Positions 55,635 to 64,000 of a DNA stretch of 64,000 nucleotides are shown here, piece by piece (within the stretch, counting starts at the first letter, position 1; each line of letters begins with the position of its first letter). The stretch lies in NCBI GenBank assembly GCA_907164885.2, contig OU015503.1, positions 66,253,568-66,317,567 on the forward strand, in the 5' to 3' direction. The position numbers and the translations under genes were made by a program. The notes under the pieces were generated by a model. The model did no database searches and had not been told where the DNA came from. It was given only the letters and a program-made list of their open reading frames with translations. The stretch is from Dolomedes plantarius. Its lineage: Eukaryota > Arthropoda > Arachnida > Araneae > Dolomedidae.

Positions 55635-55842
55635 GAAAGTGGCTCATTTTATAAATTTTATTTTATAAATTTTGGATTCATTTTATAAATTTCGTCCACC
55701 AAAAGAATTTAGGAACGTTTAAAACACACTTTACTAGATATTCTCTCCGAATAATTTAAATTTGAAAATATTAATTGCATTTTTAAAGCGAAAGATGTGC
55801 CAAGGTGTAAAATTTTTTTTCTCTATCACGGAATATAATTTA
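55635..55842 (-). repeat. Internal fragment of the TTAA-type MITE
   Basis: TTTATAAATTTCGTCCACCAAAAGAATT and GTGCCAAGGTGTAAAATTT match the inside of the MITE family. Neither terminus is present. It ends at the 450-bp copy starting at 55843. Confidence 0.75.
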
Positions 55843-56270
55843 AATAATTACAAGATAAAAAGAACTTTTTATATGCCATGTTTTTAAATTTTTTGTTGAA
55901 TCATATAAAATTCACAATTCTATGTATTAATAAATACTTTTTTAAAATTTTTTTGATGAATTATCCCATCAACTTGAAACAAAATGAAGTTAATTGGAAG
56001 TTAACTTGCGTGTAACTTTTCGTTCCCGTCCCGGCCGATAGATGGCTGCACTTGTCTACAAAACAAAATTAACTGAACAGGAATTCAATGCTGCTTAAAG
56101 ATGGCTAAAAGTATTAAAATAATGCATTGTAATCGTGCTCTGAGCTATTCTAAAAGTTTCAAATGTCTAGCTAGTCGGGAAGTTAGTTCAAAATCGATTG
56201 CAAGATTTGTACGGGACAAACACACACACATACAAACAAACAAGAAAGCGAGTTAATAAAAAACATGGTA
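55843..56270 (+). mobile_element. 450-bp family, copy G
   Basis: A typical copy, from AATAATTACAAGATAAAAAG to GCGAGTTAATAAAAAACATG. The subterminal GCCATGTTTTTAAAT and the terminal inverse TTAATAAAAAACATGG show the asymmetric inverted repeats. A (CA)n run lies near the 3' end. Confidence 0.9.
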
Positions 56271-56400
56271 AAAATACAATTAATGAAAAAAGAGCTTTTT
56301 TAAAATATAGTTCCTTTTATCAAATGAAATAGAACATTTCTAAATAAAAAGTAAATCAATAACATTAAATTCCTAATAGTAGTAGTCAATAATAATAATC

Positions 56401-56762
56401 ACACAACTATAAGGCCAGTGGCAGTCTATCGACAGCGCGTCGGCTTTCGATACAAATTGTGCTCAGATCGAATCCCCACAAGCGCCGTTAAATACCTTTG
56501 TGTCTAGGCCGGATGTAGCACGTTAAATCCGTAGACTGAAAATTACTTCTGTGAGGTCAGTAGGTGGGGAAGGTACAATCCCCCCAGATGTCGACACTGG
56601 GGTTGGTCGGTCAAAATTGTGGTGGCACCTAGCCAAGTCGGACTCCAATCCTTTTGGTGCTATTTTAAACCAGAGCCCGACGCCTCAGCCCGACGCCTAT
56701 ACGGACCTGGTCTGGAACTTCCGCCAGGGGACATTAGAAACAACAACAACATAATCAACAAC
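56401..56762 (+). mobile_element. tRNA-derived SINE, second family, copy 2
   Basis: B-box-like AGATCGAATCC follows a degenerate tRNA-like head. The body matches the minus-strand copy at 26550-26888 in order: CGTTAAATACCTTTGTGTCT, CACGTTAAATCCGTAGACTG, CCCCCCAGATGTCGAC and GTGGTGGCACC. The 3' end CCGCCAGGGGACATTAG is followed by an (AAC)n-type tail, typical of a retroposed copy. Confidence 0.85.
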
Positions 56763-57351
56763 ATTGTGATTTTATGTTGTTGTTACTTAGGAACAACAAC
56801 AAAAAAAAGCACATTGTTTCCATAGACATAGGTCTCTCATTCTCGTATTTCTTTGCACTAATAATATCGGATAGCAATCCATTTTTAATTTCGATATATA
56901 AAATTGCTTACATGTTATATTTTGTTTTATATATATGTTACTGATAATATAAATATTTAATACTAAGATAAGAAGAATTCGCTTCTTTGTCAATTGTGCA
57001 CCCAACCAACGAAAATAATTTTTCCACATTTCAAAAAATATTGCTGATAAATTTTACGGTATAAATGAGATTGAATACGGTATAAATGAGATTTACGGTA
57101 TAAATGAGATTGGACTAAAAGTAACTGAAGAAAAACAGGTCAGAAAAAGAATCAGAATAAAAAAAGAGAATAAATAAAAAGATCGGAACAAAAAAAAAAG
57201 AAGACATGTTCTCTTTAAAAGCGATATTCTGGCAACTCTAAACAGTACGCCTTTCTTGTCGTACTGACTAACAAACTCAGTTTTAGTATTAGATAGATAT
57301 TACGTCTATTAGAAAATCTGGAGAAATTTACTTTGGATATTGCTTATGCCT
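56763..57351. other. AT-rich interval, nothing recognised
   Basis: Contains a small direct repeat of TACGGTATAAATGAGATT around 57055-57110. No gene seen. Confidence 0.4.
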
Positions 57352-58131
57352 GGGCTCCCCAAAATATGTTCCGCGGAACACTGGAGTTCCACGGAAAGTT
57401 AATAGGTGTTCTGAAAAAACGTGGAATTGTTTTACATCCTGTAACGGATACGAGAAATTAAAATATTTTTGTCGTATTAATGCTGTAAAATATCTAAAAG
57501 AATTTCAGGTAGGCTTTTCTAACGAAACTACCGAGGGTTATTAATGTAGGACTACTTATCGTTGCTTACCTCTTTTGTATGTTTATATATATATATATAT
57601 ATATATATACAGTGGAATCTCGATCGACCGTTTTCGGATCCATCGTTTTTCCGCATGTGTCGTTCATTTTATCCAGTCCCAAAGATCATATTGCTTTGTT
57701 ATGTTTCCTCATCTATCGTTTTCCCCCATTTATCGTTCATTTCAATCGGTCCCTTGAAAAACGATAGATCGAGATTCCACTGTATATATATATATATATA
57801 TGTCAAAATTTGACGCATCTTGGTACTTTTCTGTCCAAACGATAGGCTGGGTTTGGTGCGCTGCCGAAATTATAACACGCGAGGACGGACAGTTTTAGCG
57901 CCTGAAATTTTCCTTTCCACAGGACCATTATGGAGGAACGTAATCCTATGTTAAAATTGAGTATTCATGCATAATTACTACAAGATAGATAAATAACTAA
58001 TGCTTTCTTTCTCATTTAAAAAAAATTATTGATTATGTTTAATTACATATCCTACAAAATTAACAAAGGGTTCCGTTTAAATTTCTAGATTTACAAAGTG
58101 TTTCCATTGGAGGAAAAGTTTCGGAAACCCT
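57352..58131. mobile_element. Possible hAT-type non-autonomous element
   Basis: The left GGGCTCCCCAAAATATGTTC and the right end, on the minus strand CAAGGGTTTCCGAAACTTTT, resemble hAT termini of the CAGGGGTTCCCAAA type. An 8-bp target duplication is not visible. A pogo-type MITE sits inside. Confidence 0.4.
57610..57782. mobile_element. Pogo-type MITE, 173 bp, in a (TA)n tract
   Basis: The ends CAGTGGAATCTCGATCGACC and, minus strand, CAGTGGAATCTCGATCTATC are inverted, with TA on both sides and (TA)n beyond. Internal CATCTATCGTTTTCC and CATTTATCGTT motifs recur. Proteins predicted across it are artefacts. Confidence 0.92.
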
Positions 58132-59040
58132 TGCATAGGTTTTAGAAATAACTTATACTGAAACTCTCGTATTTTCGCATAATTTCCCGATTTCTTAATA
58201 GGCTTTAAAAAAACTTATTTTTACATCTCCTTTTCCGACAGTAAAAAAAAAAGAATGAAAACCAAAGATGTATTATAAATGATTCCATACCACCGCCTAC
58301 GCAAAGAAAAACAATTAATTTCTGAGTGTTTGGAGTCGAAATTGACTCTGAAAAATATTTCTTTAAGAGCCTAAACATGTGATCTTTTGAAAGCAGACAT
58401 TGATTAATTAATCCTATTCAGAAAGAGATGACTTGCGTAATTTCTTATTTCAAAAGCGGGCTTTCTTTCCGTGAGATTGATATAAATGGAGCAATAAATA
58501 TCTCATAGAATGTGTGCAGTTGCGAAAACTACAAAGAGAAACCATAGATGATAAGAAACGACGTTAGCCGTTAGATGAATAAAGCTTGTGGGCTTGAAAA
58601 TTTAATCGTTAAGAAGTAAGAGCTGTGCTTCTGTTTAAAATTTTATAGTAATATTATAAATTGGTTGGTATAGAAATAATTTGGTAGGTATTATATATAT
58701 AATAGGCGTTGTCTCTGTATAACACTTCCGGGCTGTACTCATCTTTCAATTGAAGCCCTCAGTAAACAAACAGACGGTTAGGCTTAATTTCATTTTCAGA
58801 TGTGGATCAGAATTTTTCTTACCTAAAAACTAATATCTTCTCCATCAAATCACGTTTGTTCAGCCTATTTTTCTATAAAACATTCAGAACTAAAAAAAAT
58901 TGGATGCTTTTAGCTGTATATTTAACAGTTTTTTAAAATCTGTTTACTTTTGCAATGAATTCTGAAAGTAAACAAACTTGAATGTGAATGAATCAAGTAG
59001 CTCAAGTATTCATATCACGTAGTGATCTGTAAAAAACTGG
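58132..59040. other. About 0.9 kb without a recognisable gene
   Basis: AT-rich, no long open frame, no tandem structure, no match to the families listed. Confidence 0.4.
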
Positions 59041-59406
59041 ATGGCAGTCTACTACTCCAATCGCATGAAAACTAAATGAATAAAAAATAATGAAAGGGTT
59101 TGCTTTTACAACGTGTGGATTAAATGCAATATTGTTAGGTAATTCGGGATATTTTTTAACTTTCATATACTTTTTCCATTATGACGTCATTATTAGTATT
59201 ATGAAGTCAAAATGACGGGTTGTATGGCAGTCTACTACTCCAATCGCATGAAAATCTAAATAAATAAAAAATAATGAAAGGGTTTGCTTTTACAACGTGG
59301 GGATTAAATGCAATATTGTTAGGTAATTCGGGATATTTTTTAACTTTCATATACTTTTTCCATTATGACGTCATTATTAGTATTATGACGTCAAAATGAC
59401 GGGTTA
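59041..59406. repeat. 183-bp tandem duplication
   Basis: ATGGCAGTCTACTACTCCAA begins each unit (59041 and 59224) and GTCAAAATGACGGGTT ends each. Only a handful of differences separate the two. Each unit contains TATGACGTCATTATTAGTAT, and the second has two TGACGTC motifs. Confidence 0.95.
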
Positions 59407-59619
59407 CCTTCTAGTAGAAATAGAAAATTTCTATACCTACCAAACCACTTGCATTTTAACTAAGGTACCCAAGTTCGAGTACTAGCTAAAAAAACATAAC
59501 TAATTAACCACAGCACATATTGTTATTTGAAAATACCGACTTATTAATTAAGAATCGAATACAGATAAAAAATATAAAAACCATTATTCACAATATTACT
59601 TCAGTACTGCAGGGTTTTC

Positions 59620-59653
59620 ACTTGCCCCGTAAAAATTTTGTGCCGGGGCAAGT
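59620..59653. repeat. Perfect 10-bp hairpin, ACTTGCCCCG
   Basis: ACTTGCCCCG and CGGGGCAAGT flank a 14-nt loop. CACTTGCCCC recurs at 59697 and at 61927, where a similar looser hairpin exists. Possibly the remains of an inverted-repeat element. Confidence 0.6.
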
Positions 59654-59742
59654 CAGAACACGAAGGTTGGAATAAGTGACAACAGAAGTTCTCACTTGCC
59701 CCATTTACTGAAAAAACCTACCTTTGTGCTATAAAAGCCATA

Positions 59743-60160
59743 TAATTACAAGATAAAAAGACCTTTTAATATACAATGTTTTTAAATTTTCTGTTGAATC
59801 ATATAAACTTGACAATTCTATGTATTAATAAATACTTTTTAGAATTATTTTTGATGAATTATCCCATCAACTTAAAAGAAAATGAATTGGAAGTTAACTT
59901 ACGTTTAAATTTTCGTTCCCGTCCCGGCCGACAGATGGCTGCACCAGTCTACAAAACAAAATTTCCTGAAAACAATAAAAGCATGGTAAAAATCCTCTTA
60001 AAGATGGCTAAAAGTATTTAAAAAATGCATTGTCATCGTGTTCTGAGCTATTCTAAAAGTTTCAAATGTCTAGCTAGTGGGGAAGTTAGTTAAAAATCGA
60101 TTGCAAGATTTGTACTGGACAAACACACAAACAAGAAAGCAATTTAATAAAAACATGGTA
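59743..60160 (+). mobile_element. 450-bp family, copy H
   Basis: From ATAATTACAAGATAAAAAGA to AACAAGAAAGCAATTTAATA. Slightly shortened around AAAATGAATTGGAAGTTAAC. Otherwise typical. Confidence 0.88.
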
Positions 60161-60479
60161 ATAAATAGTTTTTCTTTTCTACATATGTTTTCTAGCTGGA
60201 TAAACTTCATAACCAACCATATTTTCCCATGTTCCTTTAACAACTGATGATTGTTTTTAATTCCTTAACATTCAAAAACAGTAAATCATGCAACTGAAAC
60301 TTGTTTTTTCTATTGTAGGTTTGAAGAAGTGAATTGCAATAAACTCACTTGTTTAGACTAACCGTTAGTGAATGTGGAGTGGACAACAAACTGTGTGTGA
60401 ATATATTGGATTTCTAATTCTGTTCCCACTTTTTCTGAGTTGCCTTTTGTACCAGATGACGACTTCTTAGGCCGTCCGC

Positions 60480-61084
60480 ACACGGAGCGACTCAAAGTAA
60501 ACTGAACTGGTTAGCGACTGAAATTGCTTATCGGTTGCAAACTCGTTAGTGATGCGGCTCCGCACACGGGCCGACTCGAAAGTGATTCAAATCAATAGTT
60601 TGCGACCTGTCATGGAAGGAAGAATATCATTATTCCGGGCATTATTTTTAGTTAAATTATTATCAGAAATCAATTTATTTTAAAAAATCGTCACAATAGA
60701 TTGTCTTTGATCAATCGTTTAAAAATGGACTGTATATATGGACGCACATATTCCATACAACAAAAAACGTTAGAATTTCATTTCATCGCTAGGCAGAAGT
60801 CACGTGACTCGTGTACGTCATTTGGCAGCTTGCCAAAAGAGCGGCTGTAACATAGATTGTGTAATAACCCGCACAACGCAAGAGAAACTGGCGACTGAAG
60901 TTGCTAGCGACTCGACACGTTGAGTTGTCTGCGACTGATTAAGAACGCGTTGCTGACGGGTTTGTAACCAGTTGAGCCGTGTGCGTGGCTCCATTCAATT
61001 ACATAGGTTACGACTCATCCCGGACTGGTTTGTGATTAGAGTCGGTTATCAGTTTCTTTTGAGTTGCTCCGTGTGCGGACGGCC
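60480..61084. mobile_element. 605-bp PIF/Harbinger-type MITE
   Basis: The ends GGCCGTCCGCACACGGAGCG and, minus strand, GGCCGTCCGCACACGGAGCA are inverted over about 35 bp. TTA flanks both sides (60477-60479 and 61085-61087), the 3-bp duplication of PIF/Harbinger elements. Internal repeats such as TAGCGACTGAAATTGCT are present. No open frame for a transposase. Confidence 0.88.
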
Positions 61085-61262
61085 TTAGTGTTACCAGAAG
61101 AACCGAGGCCTGGCAGGCGGGGTTAACTAATTTTTTGCTCCTACAATATTTAGTAGGGTCTAGGCAAAGGCAAAAAAAACTTTTTTTGAACTTTTAACAT
61201 ACTTTTTTGTTACTCTAAAACAAATAATAAAAATGTACTTCTTTGTTAATATTCGGACGCTG

Positions 61263-61764
61263 CAGGGTCCGATTTAGAAAATTCTTGACAATAGGTATAT
61301 CTCGAGATGGTGGCCCCCTAACACTGATGTGGGCGTAAAATTTCCAAAATTGACACAAAAAAAGATAATCATGAATCATTGTGAAAGTACCATTTTACCA
61401 AGAATTGGCTATTTGAAACGTAGAAGCCTAGAACATTATCAAATAACAAAAAGCAATACAATATATTAACTTCATCATTAAAACACCAATACAATGCAAC
61501 CAGAAAAACTTATTAATCCCTTATACACACTATAACATAAATATGGTGAACTATGCATATAACTATATATATGATGAACCAATCAATCATCAGATTTGAA
61601 AGGATATATACAAAAAAAATTGCTATTTAAAAAGGTAAAATAAAAAAAAATTGAATAGGAAATTTTTTCGTTTTTTCATTTTAAAATTAAAACTTTGGGG
61701 TCTCACCAACATTCGAGGGCCCCTAGGCACGGGTCTACAGGGACTAATGGCAAATCAGGGCCTG
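61263..61764. mobile_element. Possible hAT-type MITE
   Basis: The left CAGGGTCCGATTTAGAAAAT and the right end, minus strand CAGGGCCTGATTTGCCATTA, are similar and inverted. The right side then reads GTGCCTAGGGGCCC, a common hAT-MITE theme. No clear 8-bp duplication. Confidence 0.4.
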
Positions 61765-62039
61765 GACTTTGCTGACACTGCTAACTTGAAAAAAAAATAC
61801 CTCCACAACGAAAGAATGTAAAAAAAATAAATAAATAGCCTTTTGTTCAGCATGAAATATCTATTCTTTCCCTTGTCCTACTTATTTTGCTATAAGCAAC
61901 TATGATTTATTGGGACCCGCGTTTTCACTTGCCCCATGTCCGGGGGAAAGTGAGAACGCAAAACACAAAAACTTTAAATATTTACGGCAAAAAAAGTTGT
62001 TGATTGATTTAAAAAAATGTAGAACATAACCAAAAGTAT

Positions 62040-62525
62040 TGTTCCGATTTCCTGGGTTCGTTAGGATTGAATAAAATCTCCTCAGAAAGTGCACACAAAA
62101 TAAAATTTATTATTCTGTAAATTCTTCAGGCACATACACAAATTCAAACAGAGAACACGTAACAAATGTCTTCTATACAGCAGAAAACTCTAAAAACACG
62201 AATCAGTATAACAAAGTCTTCAATACAACACACGCCTAACGCAATTTCAATGCATTCAATTCTCAGCAGGAAAGAAAACTGAGTTCCAATGCCAATATCA
62301 GGTATATTTATAGACTTCCAAATCACCCTCTATCGGTCAACCAGCTAGATATCACTTGAAGATTCCAGAAAGATCTAGATGGCAAGTTGGCGACCATTTG
62401 GCGCTATATCGCCAAATTTGGCGATATTTCGCCAAATTTAGCGACCAAAATAAGTCCAGCGCAAATTAGGCTATAATACATCGCCGATTTGGCTAGTTTA
62501 CCATAGACTCGTAAAATTCGTTACA
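62040..62525. mobile_element. Solo-LTR-like element, copy 2
   Basis: The same family and orientation as 9298-9746: starts TGTTCCG and ends CGTTACA, with GAATAAAATC and AAAATAAAATTTATTATTC near the start and palindromic CGCCAAATTTGGCG near the end. The left flank is GTAT and the right flank GTTA, so the target duplication is imperfect. 37 bp longer than copy 1. Confidence 0.6.
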
Positions 62526-62689
62526 GTTATGTACGCAAATTTTCATACAAATACATCAAGTTGTTAAAAACTCATTTAGATTCAAAGTGGAACTATATGA
62601 TTTTGCGTTCTCACTTACCCCATATTCACCCTATATAAATTTACTCCACACTATCCGCTACCACTCCAATTTTTCACCCAGACCTCTGT

Positions 62690-62722
62690 GGCTCACAAAC
62701 TACAGTTTGAGCACCACTGACC
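62690..62722 (-). repeat. hAT-like terminal repeat, isolated
   Basis: The minus strand reads CAGTGGTGCTCAAACTGTAG, a common hAT terminus. The other end was not found. The open frame crossing it has no domain. Confidence 0.4.
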
Positions 62723-63456
62723 TAGATTCAAGATGTGCATCTCTTGGTCATGAAACAGCAATCATAGTCATCGGTTTCACCACTGGTGAAAAAGTTATAA
62801 ATCGTACTTGCCTGTTATACCATGCCTAGTAGATCATAAGGGTAAAACCTAGGTATATGGTTGTTGAATACACTGGACATACCTATCTTTAAATTAATTA
62901 CTCTTCTATATGAAATATTCCCTGTATATGAATTCCTCGCTACGTAAATTTAAGACATCCGAAAAAGGAGTGATAAATAATTATAGTTAAGCACTTTACG
63001 CCCCAAAATGCTTGTAAATACTTGTAAGGTCTTCTAATAATTGTTTTGTAGGTAGCAAATAGATATATTTTAGTTATAGAATTTATGTTCGGAGAGCAGC
63101 ATTTACAAGTAATTAATGGCGTGGATAAATAAGATCTGGTTTAGTTGCTGGTTTAAGCTGCAGAGAATGATAAATAGCTGTTGTGGGTAATAAATTATGA
63201 GCTAAAAGAGAAAAATCTGTATTTTGAAGGTACATTATAAGTAAAAACAATGTTTATATGTTATTCCCTAAGCAAAAATCTAAATTTTTCTGTTATATGA
63301 AAGCATGAGTGATATGTTCATAAAAACAGATAATGTTCGTTTAAAGTAAAGCAAAATGGGATTTTTATTTCACTATTTTTTAAGTATCTATTAAACTTCT
63401 TGTTACTTTTGAACCAGAAGAGTGGGGGTATATGGAGATATTCTGAAACAGAAGTA
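62723..63456. other. AT-rich interval, no gene recognised
   Basis: No open frame of interest, no repeats matching other parts of the window. Confidence 0.4.
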
Positions 63457-63542
63457 CCGTATTTTTAAAACCATAAGACGCAACTATGTACATAAAAAAA
63501 CGACATAAAATTGGGATGCGTTTTATGGTCCGAAGGTAGCAT
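63457..63542. mobile_element. 86-bp fold-back MITE
   Basis: TACCGTATTTTTAAAACCAT with AAGACGCA is followed within 60 bp by its near complement (ATGCGTTTTATGGTCC.AAGGTA). ACCGTATTTT...ATAAGACGCA is a widespread short-transposon end. Confidence 0.6.
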
Positions 63543-63606
63543 TAACATAAAATGAATATCTTATTATATGTATTATATATATATAATATATATTTTATGT
63601 ATATTA

Positions 63607-63675
<69 letters not shown>

Positions 63676-64000
63676 CAGTTCCGTAGCTGACTGACATGCA
63701 ACGCACAGACCAAACCGCTGGACTTCGTGTCCAGCCGTAATTTTGCATGGCGATTCTTCTTATAGTGTAGGAGTGCACTAAGAAAGATTTTTGAAAAATT
63801 CTTCTTAGTTTTTTAAAAATTAAATTAAGCTGTTTTAGTAACTTTTTTAAGGTTGCATTTAAAATAATAATTTGAGGGTTATAAAATTTATATCACGAGA
63901 AAGATCATAAAAATTCCTTTAAAATGAAATCTTTTTCGAATCTTTGCCTCCATTTTCTGATTTTTTGTGAATTTTTAAAGATTAATTTTGAGAATTTATT
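63607..64000 (+). mobile_element. Non-autonomous Helitron, fourth copy, cut by window end
   Basis: Starts TCTATATATATATATAT after an A with a long (TA)n expansion, then ACAGTTCCGTAGCTGACTG and the shared interior (CACGAGAAAGATCATAAAAA). The 3' hairpin and CTAG would lie beyond the window. Confidence 0.85.

Overview
This is eukaryotic, strongly AT-rich, repeat-dominated DNA. I find no convincing host gene or exon. Almost everything recognisable is a transposable element, a tandem array or a TA microsatellite. The Tc1/mariner transposases, the LTR retrotransposon and the tRNA-derived SINEs resemble what is abundant in arachnids, especially orb-weaving spiders. That placement is an inference from familiar protein patterns, not a search result.

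Layout. 0-2 kb: a near-perfect 1.96 kb fold-back whose loop carries a broken gene of an unrecognised family. 2-9 kb: microsatellites, a tRNA-derived SINE (5.1 kb), a Tc1-like transposon with one nonsense codon and one frameshift (6.3-7.8 kb) and a four-unit tandem repeat. 9-19 kb: a solo-LTR-like element, a local duplication, a full-length mariner (12.2-13.6 kb), several copies of a 450-bp dispersed family, one of which holds a PIF1-like helicase relic, and a piggyBac-type element inserted in an 81-bp tandem array. 20-23 kb: a nine-unit satellite of about 300 bp per unit with a four-unit higher-order period. 23-27 kb: a deleted mariner and a nest of pogo/Tigger-like elements and a SINE. 27.7-33.6 kb: a decayed Ty3/gypsy-type LTR retrotransposon with a mariner remnant in its gag region. 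33.7-42 kb: two more Tc1-like elements, hAT debris, a 37/30-bp minisatellite and an 88-bp tandem array. 42-51 kb: MITEs, three Helitrons with TC...hairpin...CTAG structure, a 235-bp tandem array and an RNase H relic of a non-LTR element. 51-64 kb: a fourth Tc1-like element, more MITEs, SINEs and 450-bp-family copies, a second solo LTR and a fourth Helitron cut by the window edge.

The elements interact mainly by nesting. TA-targeting elements lie inside and split (TA)n tracts, a TTAA-targeting element splits a tandem array, and 450-bp copies interrupt hAT ends and a local duplication. Every transposase or polyprotein seen is broken by stops, frameshifts, deletions or substituted catalytic residues, so nothing here looks able to move itself.

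The best candidates for something undescribed are the higher-order satellite, apparently seeded at a tRNA-like SINE head, the 450-bp Helentron-like family with its helicase-bearing copy, and the 1.96 kb fold-back. No gene system (defence, biosynthesis or similar) was found.
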